A stretch of 64,000 bases of DNA from an uncultured Bacteroidales bacterium (lineage in GTDB: Bacteria > Bacteroidota > Bacteroidia > Bacteroidales > Paludibacteraceae). The notes beneath the pieces were generated by a model, which ran no database searches, had not been told where the DNA came from, and saw only the letters and a list, made by a program, of their open reading frames with translations. Made by a program: the position numbers and the translations under genes. Below, in pieces: positions 1 to 8,291 of this stretch (positions within the stretch are counted from its first letter, which is position 1; each line of letters opens with the position of its first letter). The stretch lies in NCBI GenBank assembly GCA_934728255.1, contig CAKVEC010000005.1:89958-153957 (forward strand). The letters are read 5' to 3'.

Positions 1-191
1 CTTTCGACGACAACACCAAGCGGGAGGTCTATGAGCGGCAGGACGGCGTGTGTCCGCTGTGCGGGAAGCATTTCGAGATAGAGCAGATGGAGGCCGACCA
101 CATCACGCCGTGGGTGGAAGGCGGCCGGACGGTGGCGGAGAACTGCCAGATGTTGTGCAGGGAGTGCAACAGACGGAAGAGTGCGAAATAA
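1..191 (+). CDS. HNH endonuclease domain protein, 3' end only
   Basis: The window opens inside this gene; only the last 62 codons are visible, read from base 3 to the TAA at 189-191. The fragment holds a complete-looking HNH/zinc-finger unit: CPLCG, then ADHITPW (the catalytic DH pair), then a conserved Asn in AENCQ, then CRECN. This metal-binding Cys4 HNH arrangement is typical of restriction-type and DUF262 (GmrSD-like) proteins, whose C-termini look much like this one. HNH nuclease is seen; DUF262 membership is inferred from memory of the family, because the N-terminal part lies outside the window. GC content is higher than in most neighbouring genes, which may hint at transfer. Confidence 0.8.
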   Translation, partial: FDDNTKREVYERQDGVCPLCGKHFEIEQMEADHITPWVEGGRTVAENCQMLCRECNRRKSAK

Positions 192-195
192 AAAA

Positions 196-223
196 CAATG
201 GGGCATACCGAAATGCCCCATTG
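196..223. terminator. Bidirectional terminator between HNH gene and ppdK
   Basis: Perfect 11-bp inverted repeat (CAATGGGGCAT at 196-206, ATGCCCCATTG at 213-223) with a 6-nt loop. A-run on the left and T-rich run on the right serve the two convergent genes. Confidence 0.8.
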
Positions 224-270
224 TTTCATTTTATGTATTTCTATGTACCTAAACGGCACATAAAATGCTG

Positions 271-3000
271 TTATTTCTCGTCTTCGATAGCGGCTTGAGC
301 GGCAGCGAGGCGTGCGATAGGCACACGGAAAGGCGAGCAACTTGCGTAGTTCATGCCGATACGGGCGCAGAACTTCACGCTGCTGGGTTCGCCACCATGC
401 TCACCGCAGATACCGGTGCGCAATCCCGGACGGACAGCACGACCCTTCTCAACAGCCATCTTGATGAGTTGACCTACACCATTCTGGTCGAGCACCTGGA
501 ACGGATCCACCTTCAGAATCTTCTGCTCAAGGTAAGCGGGCAGGAAGGAAGCGATGTCGTCGCGGCTGTAACCGAAGGTCATCTGGGTGAGGTCGTTGGT
601 ACCGAAACTGAAGTACTGCGCCTCGGTAGCAATACGGTCGGCAGTGAGGGCAGCACGCGGAATCTCAATCATCGTACCTACCTCAAACTCTACCTCTGTG
701 CCATACTCGGCAAATACCTCTTTCGCCGTGCGCATAATAACATCTTTCTGCTGCTTGAACTCGTAGAGGATACCAATCAGCGGCACCATAATCTCGGGCA
801 TCGGGTGCTTGCCCTCTTTCTTCAACTCGCACGCAGCCGAGAGGATAGCGCGGGTCTGCATAGCGGTGATTTCGGGGAAGGTGATACCCAAACGGCAGCC
901 ACGGTGACCAAGCATCGGGTTGTTCTCTGCCAATGAGTTGACACGCTGCTGAATCTCCTCAACGCTTACGCCCATCTCTTTTGCCATGGTCTCTTGTCCC
1001 TTCAGATCGTGGGGAACGAACTCATGCAACGGTGGGTCGAGCAGACGGATATTGACAGGGCAACCGTCCATCGCCTCGAGGATACCCTTGAAGTCAGCCT
1101 TCTGGTAGGGCAGCAGTTTAGCCAATGCTTTCTCGCGTCCGGCAGCATCCTTGGCGAGAATCATCTCACGCATAGCGATGATTTTCTTGTCGTCGAAGAA
1201 CATGTGCTCGGTACGGGTAAGACCGATACCTTTGGCACCGAAAGCGCGTGCTACTGCAGCATCGTGCGGTGTGTCGGCATTGGTACGAACCTGCATGTGG
1301 GTGTACTTGTCGCAGAGGTCCATGAGTGCCTTGAAGTCGCCGCTGAGTTCGGCAGCACGGGTCTCAATCTGACCTGCATACACTTGACCTGTGGAACCGT
1401 TGAGCGAGATGTAGTCACCCTCTTTGTAGGTAACGCCCTCGATGGTAACGGTTTTGGCTTTGTAGTCCACGATGATAGCACCGGCACCCGAAACGCAGCA
1501 CTTGCCCATACCACGAGCCACAACGGCAGCGTGCGATGTCATACCTCCACGTGCTGTGAGGATACCTTCGGCAGCAGACATACCAGCGAGGTCCTCGGGA
1601 CTGGTCTCGATACGTACCATAACCACTTTGTGTCCGTCTTTGTGCCACTCTTGTGCATCATCGGCGTGGAAGACAATCTGTCCGCAGGCAGCACCCGGGC
1701 TGGCAGGCAGACCTTGGGTGATAACTTTGGCTTTCTTGAGCGCCTCTTTGTCAAATACGGGGTGGAGCAGTTCGTCCAATTTCTGCGGTTCGCAGCGCAT
1801 GACAGCGGTCTTCTCATCGATAACGCCCTCGCGCATCAGATCCATGGCAATCTTCACCATAGCGGTACCTGTGCGCTTGCCGTTACGAGTCTGCAGGAAC
1901 CAGAGTTTGCCCTCTTGAACGGTGAACTCCATATCCTGCATATCTTTGTAGTGGTCTTCCAACTTCTGTTGGATGGTATTCAGTTCCTGATACAGAGCAG
2001 GCATAGCCTCTTCCATACTCGGGTACTTGCTGGCACGCTCTTCCTCACTGATACCCTGTAGTTTAGCCCAACGGCGGCTGCCCTCGAGGGTAATCTGCTG
2101 CGGGGTACGGATACCGGCAACCACGTCTTCACCCTGTGCGTTTACGAGGTACTCACCGTTGAAGATGTTCTCACCTGTAGCGGCATCACGGCTGAAGCAA
2201 ACGCCCGTAGCCGAGGTCTCGCCCATGTTGCCGAACACCATTGCCATCACCGAAACGGCGGTTCCCCATTCGTCAGGAATACCTTCCATCTTACGATAGA
2301 GGATAGCACGCTCGTTCATCCAACTGCGGAAAACGGCACAGATAGCCCCCCAGAGTTGCTCGATAGGATCATCGGGGAAGTCCTTGCCGGTCTGCTCTTT
2401 GATAGCGGTTTTGAAGCGTGCCACGAGGAGTTTCAACTCGTCCACATTCAAGTCTTTGTCCAACTTGATGCCGCGGATAGCCTTTACCTCTTCGATGATA
2501 GCCTCAAACGGATCTATGTCCTCTTTGTTTACGGGCTTCATACCGAGTACTACGTCACCATACATCTGTACGAAACGGCGGTAACTATCGTAAACGAAGT
2601 GAGGGTTGTTGGTCTTTTCTACCATACCTTCGGCAACAGTGTCGTTCAAACCAAGGTTGAGGATGGTATCCATCATACCCGGCATGGAGGCACGTGCACC
2701 CGAGCGGACGCTGACGAGCAGCGGGTTTTTCGGGTCGCCGAACTTGCTATTCATCAGGGTCTCGATGTGCTTAACAGCCGCCATTACTTCGTCGTTAAGA
2801 ATACCGACGATTGTCTCCTGACCTACTTCATAATACTCGTTGCAAACATCAGTCGTGATGGTGAATCCCGGAGGTACGGGTACCCCCACAAGGTTCATCT
2901 CGGCGCAGTTGGCACCTTTTCCGCCCAGTTGCTCGCGCATCTGGGCATTACCCTCGGCTTTTCCATTTCCGAAAGTATAGACTCTTTTCTTGTTTTCCAT
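271..3000 (-). CDS. ppdK: Pyruvate, phosphate dikinase
   Basis: Converts pyruvate, ATP and phosphate to phosphoenolpyruvate, AMP and pyrophosphate (reversible); in anaerobic Bacteroidota it works at the PEP/pyruvate node of glycolysis. The 909-residue length is normal for the full enzyme. Visible in order: N-terminal nucleotide-binding part (GGKGANCAEM), the phosphohistidine segment GGMTSHAAVVARGMG (equivalent of His455 in the Clostridium symbiosum enzyme), and the C-terminal PEP/pyruvate domain ending in GICGEHGGEP, which carries the active-site Cys. The ATG at 3000 starts MENKKRVYTFGNGKAEG, typical of the family. It lies 42 bp downstream of a small lipoprotein gene on the same strand and probably shares its promoter; no separate -7 element was seen in the gap. 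Confidence 0.97.
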   Translation of the reverse strand: MENKKRVYTFGNGKAEGNAQMREQLGGKGANCAEMNLVGVPVPPGFTITTDVCNEYYEVGQETIVGILNDEVMAAVKHIETLMNSKFGDPKNPLLVSVRSGARASMPGMMDTILNLGLNDTVAEGMVEKTNNPHFVYDSYRRFVQMYGDVVLGMKPVNKEDIDPFEAIIEEVKAIRGIKLDKDLNVDELKLLVARFKTAIKEQTGKDFPDDPIEQLWGAICAVFRSWMNERAILYRKMEGIPDEWGTAVSVMAMVFGNMGETSATGVCFSRDAATGENIFNGEYLVNAQGEDVVAGIRTPQQITLEGSRRWAKLQGISEEERASKYPSMEEAMPALYQELNTIQQKLEDHYKDMQDMEFTVQEGKLWFLQTRNGKRTGTAMVKIAMDLMREGVIDEKTAVMRCEPQKLDELLHPVFDKEALKKAKVITQGLPASPGAACGQIVFHADDAQEWHKDGHKVVMVRIETSPEDLAGMSAAEGILTARGGMTSHAAVVARGMGKCCVSGAGAIIVDYKAKTVTIEGVTYKEGDYISLNGSTGQVYAGQIETRAAELSGDFKALMDLCDKYTHMQVRTNADTPHDAAVARAFGAKGIGLTRTEHMFFDDKKIIAMREMILAKDAAGREKALAKLLPYQKADFKGILEAMDGCPVNIRLLDPPLHEFVPHDLKGQETMAKEMGVSVEEIQQRVNSLAENNPMLGHRGCRLGITFPEITAMQTRAILSAACELKKEGKHPMPEIMVPLIGILYEFKQQKDVIMRTAKEVFAEYGTEVEFEVGTMIEIPRAALTADRIATEAQYFSFGTNDLTQMTFGYSRDDIASFLPAYLEQKILKVDPFQVLDQNGVGQLIKMAVEKGRAVRPGLRTGICGEHGGEPSSVKFCARIGMNYASCSPFRVPIARLAAAQAAIEDEK

Positions 3001-3042
3001 TGTTAGTTATTGTATTATATAATGTACGTGATTGTTTTTTCT

Positions 3043-3282
3043 TTATTCTTCACTATCTATTTCATCGGCAATATCCGCCAAACGCTGTTCCAAGTCCTGA
3101 TGCCGGTCATTTTGTGTGGTGCTGTCTTGGGATTCGAGAAAACGGTCGTATTCATCAGGGTCGTATGGAGCAGGACCATAGCAGGCAGCAAAAGTAAACG
3201 CTACAGCCGACAACAAACAGAGCCGAATTCCCCCTTGTAGTAAGTTGTTCCAGCCTGTACGAAGAAAATGTTTGTTTTTCAT
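3043..3282 (-). CDS. Small putative lipoprotein upstream of ppdK
   Basis: Encodes 79 residues beginning MKNKHFLRTGWNNLLQGG. A hydrophobic segment ends in the lipobox FAAC, followed by a short acidic, proline-containing tail (YGPAPYDPDEYD), so it is probably a lipid-anchored envelope peptide. The reading frame is open further upstream to 3375, but the promoter -7 element lies at 3379-3387, so a start there would sit about at the transcription start; the internal ATG at 3282 leaves a normal leader of about 90 nt. No function is recognised. The small size and the cotranscription with ppdK are the only clues. Confidence 0.65.
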   Translation of the reverse strand: MKNKHFLRTGWNNLLQGGIRLCLLSAVAFTFAACYGPAPYDPDEYDRFLESQDSTTQNDRHQDLEQRLADIADEIDSEE

Positions 3283-3378
3283 AAATTTATCCGATGAGTG
3301 TGGCGTAGGGCGGTTGATAGTGAATAAAAAAGGAAACACATCTGTTTCCAAGTTAAGGAATTTTGCCCTAAACACTTT

Positions 3379-3410
3379 GCAAAAGTACTGCTTTTTTTCT
3401 GATTGCGCAA
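3379..3410 (-). promoter_or_regulatory. Bacteroidota promoter for lipoprotein-ppdK
   Basis: On the minus strand TACTTTTGC (3387-3379) with TTG at 3410-3408, spacing 20 bp, and an A-tract in the spacer. It sets the lipoprotein start at 3282. Confidence 0.75.
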
Positions 3411-3512
3411 TAGTTGGGCTTTTTTTCTAAATAAATATGTCAAATTTCTTTTTATGGTATGTTTTACAACATATTTTCGAGTTGGCGGAAGGGAAAAGCG
3501 TTTGCAATAAAT

Positions 3513-3665
3513 TTATGCATAAACGCTGTATAAATAGTGAATATTTTGCATAAAAGAGAAGTTTATTCTCCCCAGAAAAACTAATTCTTTCTACGTCCTT
3601 TCTACGTCTTTTCTCCGTAATTGGTATTAGGATGTATAGAGATTGCATACATTGTATATTTTTTA
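3513..3665 (+). repeat. Dispersed intergenic element, copy 1
   Basis: Contains TGCATAAA blocks (3517, 3548), three 11-bp units of TTTCTACGTCC type (about 3588-3620), then the shared 3' block GTAATTGGTATTAGGATGTA and TTGTATATTTTTT. It matches 44103-44270 directly, 60601-60760 in reverse complement, and 45475-45577 in its 3' half. The 3376-3774 spacer holds no gene. Confidence 0.75.
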
Positions 3666-3689
3666 TTCTTTACAAAATATCTTTTTATC

Positions 3690-3721
3690 TTGTGTAATTC
3701 GGCAATTAGATGTATCTTTGC
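3690..3721 (+). promoter_or_regulatory. Promoter of decayed gene
   Basis: TTG at 3690-3692, 20-bp spacer, TATCTTTGC at 3713-3721. It lies about 54 bp before the first ATG of the remnant at 3775. Confidence 0.7.
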
Positions 3722-3774
3722 AGCAGAAAAACGTACACCACAATACCGATTAACTTACTAAAATTTTCCATATC

Positions 3775-3962
3775 ATGAAAAAACTAAATTCTTTTGTTAG
3801 CAGCATTTTTCTGCTGTGCACTTATTTATCGAGCAGAATAATCATTTGTCCGATGTGCAGTCTGCCACAGATATGGAAACCAATGGCGTAAATGTCAATG
3901 AGTTTCAAATCACTTTGTTGCAAAAGATAGAAGAACTGACCTTGTATATCTCAGCAGGATAA
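3775..3962 (+). pseudogene. Remnant of a secreted surface/tail-fibre-like protein
   Basis: The ATG at 3775 opens a signal-peptide-like start (MKKLNSFVSSIFLLC) but stops at 3891. In another frame the same stretch encodes DMETNGVNVNEFQITLLQK followed by IEELTLYISAG, ending at 3960-3962. That motif is the C-terminal coiled-coil stub seen on many Bacteroidota secreted tail-fibre/S74-type proteins. The picture is a gene that kept its promoter, signal peptide and last 40 codons and lost the middle by deletion plus frameshift. The frames are seen; the family assignment is from memory and moderately sure. Confidence 0.55.
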
Positions 3963-4013
3963 ACAAATCCAAAGTATGTAACAGGAAATCAATAACATAA
4001 AACAATCTCAACT

Positions 4014-4163
4014 ATGAAAAAGTATTTTTTTGTTTTGCAAGTAGGTTTTGTCTTTTTATTGGTGTTGTGTAGCGGCTGCAAAAGTCGCATAGTAATAAAC
4101 CCACCGGAGAGCATTTACTTTCAAGTCATTAAATTACAAAACCAGAGTATGCTAATTATGTAA
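4014..4163 (+). CDS. Short lipoprotein-like peptide, possibly truncated
   Basis: Encodes 49 residues, MKKYFFVLQVGFVFLLVLCS followed by GCKSR: a clear lipoprotein signal with lipobox CSGC, then only about 27 residues before the stop. It follows the decayed gene at 3775 by 51 bp and probably belonged to the same unit. Either a tiny lipoprotein or the 5' stub of a longer lost one; the next 140 bp (4164-4305) show no open continuation and no recognisable feature. Confidence 0.35.
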   Translation: MKKYFFVLQVGFVFLLVLCSGCKSRIVINPPESIYFQVIKLQNQSMLIM

Positions 4164-4305
4164 CTGCAACAATCGTTAATGGGCTTGGAATGAAGCGGGA
4201 GTAATAGCAGAGCGATCGTTTTACGGAGTGTTATGATTTATCTTCCAATTATATCCTCTATGCCAATACTACCAATGGGGTGAAACGAACAATGTTTATC
4301 AAGCA

Positions 4306-5406
4306 ATGAACGGAAAAAACATAGGCGGTTTGGTGCTGGCGGTGTCGCTGGTGATTGTGGCGGCATCGGTGCTGTTTACCAACAATCTGGCGCGGCAGTT
4401 GGCACAAGAGGAGCAGAAAAATGTGGCGATATGGGCGGAGGCAACGCGGCAACTGATAGTGGCGGACGAGAACACGGATATCGATTTTGTAACGACCATC
4501 ATCGAAAACAATACCAATATCCCGGTTTATATGACCGATTCGGCAGGGAGAGTGTTGGTCAGCCGCAATGTACGACACCCCGTGGCCGACCCGCGCACGC
4601 TGAACGGACCGATCGAACTGCGTATATCGGACGACAATATACAATATATCTATTACGACGAGTCGAACCTGTTGCGGCAGTTGCGCTATGTGCCGTATGT
4701 ACAGTTTGCTCTGATTTTTATTTTTATAGCCATTGCGGTATTGATGATGCTGACGGCGCAGCGCAGCGAGCAGAACCGTGTATGGGTGGGGTTGAGCAAA
4801 GAGACAGCACACCAATTGGGTACGCCTATTTCCTCGCTCAATGCATGGCAGGAACTGCTGGCAGACCGTTACCCGGAGGACGATTTGATACCGCAGATGA
4901 AAAAGGACATCGATCGTCTGCATATCATTGCCGACCGCTTCTCGAAGATAGGCAGTGAACCCGAATTGCAGGAAACCGACATCGTACAACCGCTACGCGA
5001 GACGGTATCCTATATGCGCACACGTATATCGAAGAAGGTGGAGATTGAGACTGTGCTGCCGGATAATGAATGGCAGATGAGGCTCAATGTGCCGCTATTC
5101 GAATGGGTGTTGGAGAACCTGATTAAGAATGCGGTGGACGCTATGAGCGGGGTGGGGAAGATCACCATTGAGATGCAGGAGAAAGAAGAAGGCGAGGTGT
5201 GGATAGACATCACCGATACGGGCAAGGGTATGGACAAGCGCACGTTGCGCCGTATATTCCAAGCGGGGTTCACTACCAAGAAACGCGGCTGGGGGCTCGG
5301 ATTACCGCTGTCGAAACGTATTATTGAGGAATATCACGGCGGAAAATTGTTTGTCAAATCCAGCAAACCCGGCGAAGGCACGACATTCCGCATTGTGCTG
5401 AAATAA
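4306..5406 (+). CDS. Membrane sensor histidine kinase
   Basis: A 366-residue two-component sensor kinase. An N-terminal membrane helix (about residues 6-26), a short extracytoplasmic sensor region, and a second helix (about 127-148) precede the cytoplasmic core. The phosphoacceptor is His169 in KETAHQLGTPISSLNAW. The ATPase part shows the N box (NLIKNAVDAM), the G1 box (DTGKGMD) and the G2 region (GWGLGLPLSKRI). The start at 4306 gives MNGKNIGGLVLAVSLV, placing the helix correctly. No response regulator gene is next to it, so it is an orphan here; the signal is unknown. It lies 25 bp before a nuclease gene on the same strand and the two may be cotranscribed. Confidence 0.9.
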   Translation: MNGKNIGGLVLAVSLVIVAASVLFTNNLARQLAQEEQKNVAIWAEATRQLIVADENTDIDFVTTIIENNTNIPVYMTDSAGRVLVSRNVRHPVADPRTLNGPIELRISDDNIQYIYYDESNLLRQLRYVPYVQFALIFIFIAIAVLMMLTAQRSEQNRVWVGLSKETAHQLGTPISSLNAWQELLADRYPEDDLIPQMKKDIDRLHIIADRFSKIGSEPELQETDIVQPLRETVSYMRTRISKKVEIETVLPDNEWQMRLNVPLFEWVLENLIKNAVDAMSGVGKITIEMQEKEEGEVWIDITDTGKGMDKRTLRRIFQAGFTTKKRGWGLGLPLSKRIIEEYHGGKLFVKSSKPGEGTTFRIVLK

Positions 5407-5431
5407 ATGTATCTTTCAATACGCTAATACT

Positions 5432-6838
5432 ATGACCATTCAGTTTCTCGGTGCTGCCAACGAGGTTACGGGCAGCAAACACCTGATCACGACCGATGCA
5501 GGAAAACGGATATTGTTGGATTGCGGTATGTATCAGGGCAAAGGTATGGAAACCGATGCCGCAAACCGCGACCTCGGTTTCGACCCGAAAACGATTGATT
5601 GCGTGGTGCTTTCGCATGCGCATATCGACCATTCGGGGCTTCTACCTTATATCTATAAATTGGGTTTCCGTGGCGACATCATCTCAACGCCCGCCACGCG
5701 CGACCTATGTGCTATTATGCTGCAAGATACTGCGTTTATCCAGGCGCAGGATATACGTTGGTACAACAAGAAGATGGACCGGCAGCACAAGCCCAAAGTG
5801 CAACCGCTCTACGACAACAACCATGTGGAGCGGTGTATGCAGCATTTTGTGACGGTGGGGTACGGACGGCGGTATCGCCTGTTTGACGGCGTATATCTGA
5901 CCTTTACCAATTCGGGACATATGCTCGGTTCGGCAATCTGCAGCCTTGATATAGAGGAGAACGGTGAGACGAAACGCATTGCCTATACGGGCGACATCGG
6001 GCGGGCTAAGAGCCATATCCTCTGTTCGCCACAGCCTTTCCCGCAATGCGATTACCTGATTTGCGAGTCCACCTACGGAGACCGGTTGCACGAAGATGCG
6101 CTGGTGAGCGAAGAGGAACTGCTCGGCGTGGTGGATAGCACATGCGTCTATAAGAAAGGCAAACTGCTCATACCGAGTTTCTCGGTAGGACGTACGCAGG
6201 AGATTGTATATGTATTGAACAAATTATACAACGACGGGCGTTTGCCGCATATCCCCGTCTATGTCGATTCACCGCTGTCGGTGAACGCTACGCATATATT
6301 CCGTATGTATCTGGGGGAACTGAACGAAGACGTACAAGACGACTTGCGCTTTGATGACGACCCATTCGGTTTCAACACGCTGCGGTACATAACGGATATT
6401 CGGGAGTCGAAGGCGCTGAACAACAACCCTAATCCGTGTATTATCATTTCCGCATCGGGTATGCTGGAGGCAGGGCGTATCAAACACCATGTGGCAAACC
6501 ATATCTCCGACTCGTCCACCACCATTCTCATTGTGGGCTATTGTACGCCGACCTCGTTGGGGGCGCGTATCCAAAACCCGGATCTGAAATGGGTCAGTAT
6601 CTTCGGTTTTGACCACAAGATAAAAGCCCAAGTGAGCAAGATAGAGGGCTTTTCCGGACATGGAGATTACAAGGAAATGATTAACTATCTTACCCACAGC
6701 GTAAATGTAGAGGCGGTACGCCGCACGTTTATCGTGCATGGTGAGTTGGCAGCGCAAGAAACCTACAAAGACCATTTGTACGAGGCGGGTTTCCGCAATA
6801 TAGAACATCCGGAGAAAGGTCATACCGTACACCTGTAA
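5432..6838 (+). CDS. Beta-CASP metallo-beta-lactamase-fold ribonuclease
   Basis: A 468-residue protein of the CPSF73/RNase J-like beta-CASP group, expected to cut RNA in the cytoplasm. Motif 2 of the metallo-beta-lactamase fold is HAHIDHSG; the later metal-site aspartate is in YTGDIGR. The beta-CASP part follows (PSFSVGRTQE, VDSPLSVNAT, ISASGMLEAGR). The C-terminal RMMBL motif is FSGHGD and the last histidine is in VHGE. All the usual metal ligands appear present. It is a shorter form without an RNase J C-terminal domain, like many bacterial homologues of unknown target. Confidence 0.9.
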   Translation: MTIQFLGAANEVTGSKHLITTDAGKRILLDCGMYQGKGMETDAANRDLGFDPKTIDCVVLSHAHIDHSGLLPYIYKLGFRGDIISTPATRDLCAIMLQDTAFIQAQDIRWYNKKMDRQHKPKVQPLYDNNHVERCMQHFVTVGYGRRYRLFDGVYLTFTNSGHMLGSAICSLDIEENGETKRIAYTGDIGRAKSHILCSPQPFPQCDYLICESTYGDRLHEDALVSEEELLGVVDSTCVYKKGKLLIPSFSVGRTQEIVYVLNKLYNDGRLPHIPVYVDSPLSVNATHIFRMYLGELNEDVQDDLRFDDDPFGFNTLRYITDIRESKALNNNPNPCIIISASGMLEAGRIKHHVANHISDSSTTILIVGYCTPTSLGARIQNPDLKWVSIFGFDHKIKAQVSKIEGFSGHGDYKEMINYLTHSVNVEAVRRTFIVHGELAAQETYKDHLYEAGFRNIEHPEKGHTVHL

Positions 6839-6863
6839 TCCCGCGAGTATATACAAAACAAAA

Positions 6864-6890
6864 AACGGATGCTTGATTCGAGCAACCGTT
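6864..6890. terminator. Bidirectional terminator
   Basis: AACGGATGCT / AGCAACCGTT stem (one mismatch), A-run before and T-run after, between convergent genes ending at 6838 and 6898. Confidence 0.7.
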
Positions 6891-6897
6891 TTTTTGT

Positions 6898-8220
6898 TTA
6901 CATATATGCCAGTTCGGCAGCGTCTTCAGGATCGGGGTCGGCGATGTGAATTTCGGTCTCGGAGACTTGCGAAACAGGATCGACCTCCTCCATCTCCAAA
7001 GTACCTTGGGCGGCTTTGTGGTCGTGTATCTTGCCTAATACGAAGAGCAACAGGCAGTTGATGCAGAAATATCCGCCTGCGAGTATCCACAGGGCTATAT
7101 ATTCGCGGCTTGTCTGCGCCAGCGTGGCACCCATCGAGTTGATATGGATAAAGCCGTGTGCACCCCACGTATAGGGGAATATATAACTCAGATACAACCA
7201 CGCTTTTGGCAACATCTGTTGCGGCCACGATACGCCCGCAATAAAGAGAAATATCAGCGTGGAGGAGATAAGCAGTACCATACCGCTCTCGCGGTTGCGG
7301 ATAAAGACCGACACCGACATAGAGAAATAGATGGTAGCCAAGAGGAAAGGCACATAGAACTTCATAACATCTATCGGGTTGCCGATATGGGGCAGGTTGA
7401 AGATGCGCGGGATAAGCAACAGGTCGATTGCACCAAGCGCCATATAGATGAGAAAATACGCCATCGAACGCCCGAGCGTGATACGCAGTACGCTGGCGGA
7501 GCGTCTGGCACCAGGTAGCAGGAACAGTTGCCGGTTCTCCTCGCGTGCCGTACCGCCCAACATGCAGATTCCGAAGAACAGAGTCTGGTGGAGAATAAGC
7601 ATCAGCACGGCGGGAATCAGGAATGATGCATAACCGCCCGATGGGCAGAAAAGCGCAGTCTCAGTATAGGGTGCATCCTGCACAAGCGACCATGCAAACT
7701 CGGTGTCGTATCCCATCGCCTCGTAGCGGTCAATCTGGATATTGCGCATACTCTCAAGCATCACTTGGTTGCAACTCAGATAGACGGCTTTCATATAGAG
7801 GAACGACGACATATCGCAGTAGAGCGAGATATGCGCCTGCTCCAAACCCGAGTTGATAGCGGCGGCATAGTCAGTGGGGAAATAGATGATTCCGTGTACT
7901 TTCTGGTCGCGCATCAGCATCTCTGCCTCTTGCATAGACGCACAGGAATAGGCGATGGTGATGTCGGGGCAGGCGTTCCAACGATGGAGAAATTCACGGC
8001 TCTCGGGCGAGCAACTCATATCCACTACAGCCACAGGCACATTTTCCACATTGTCTTTCCAATAGATACAATTGTAGAGGATAGGGTAGGCTATACCCGC
8101 AAGGATAAAAATGACCAGCACACCGGGGTCGCGAAAGACACGGCGCAACTCGTCCACGAAGACAAACCCAGCCTCCTTGAACTTCAGCCATTGTGTATAG
8201 AGAAAACGGAAAGTACCCAT
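6898..8220 (-). CDS. ABC-2 type transporter permease (second of pair)
   Basis: A 440-residue inner-membrane permease. One helix near residues 31-50 is followed by a large extracytoplasmic domain (about 55-185) beginning VPVAVVDMSCSPESREFLH, then five or six helices (about 190-400) and a charged acidic cytoplasmic tail. This layout is that of ABC-2 permeases of the YbhS/YbhR and YhgE type, which export drugs or other hydrophobic molecules together with a HlyD adaptor and TolC. It is the last gene of the export operon. The AT-rich leader at 8224-8256 sits directly before its ATG. Confidence 0.85.
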   Translation of the reverse strand: MGTFRFLYTQWLKFKEAGFVFVDELRRVFRDPGVLVIFILAGIAYPILYNCIYWKDNVENVPVAVVDMSCSPESREFLHRWNACPDITIAYSCASMQEAEMLMRDQKVHGIIYFPTDYAAAINSGLEQAHISLYCDMSSFLYMKAVYLSCNQVMLESMRNIQIDRYEAMGYDTEFAWSLVQDAPYTETALFCPSGGYASFLIPAVLMLILHQTLFFGICMLGGTAREENRQLFLLPGARRSASVLRITLGRSMAYFLIYMALGAIDLLLIPRIFNLPHIGNPIDVMKFYVPFLLATIYFSMSVSVFIRNRESGMVLLISSTLIFLFIAGVSWPQQMLPKAWLYLSYIFPYTWGAHGFIHINSMGATLAQTSREYIALWILAGGYFCINCLLLFVLGKIHDHKAAQGTLEMEEVDPVSQVSETEIHIADPDPEDAAELAYM

Positions 8221-8223
8221 TTT

Positions 8224-8256
8224 GAATTAACAATTAAAAATTAACAATTAATATAC
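8224..8256 (-). repeat. AT-rich leader element (i)
   Basis: Read toward the gene it starts GTATATTAATTGTTAATT and consists of about four 7-bp TAATTGT-like units, ending a few bases before the ATG at 8220. Behind it (8258-8288) lie two copies of a 16-bp unit containing CCATTTACAAATTG. Confidence 0.75.
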
Positions 8257-8291
8257 GCTGCCATTTACAAATTGACCCATTTACAAATTGC

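Noticed and set aside
265..2061. Long plus-strand open frames opposite ppdK (223 and 355 codons)
   Set aside because: They are antisense shadows of a clear PPDK gene and have no domain, promoter or sensible composition.
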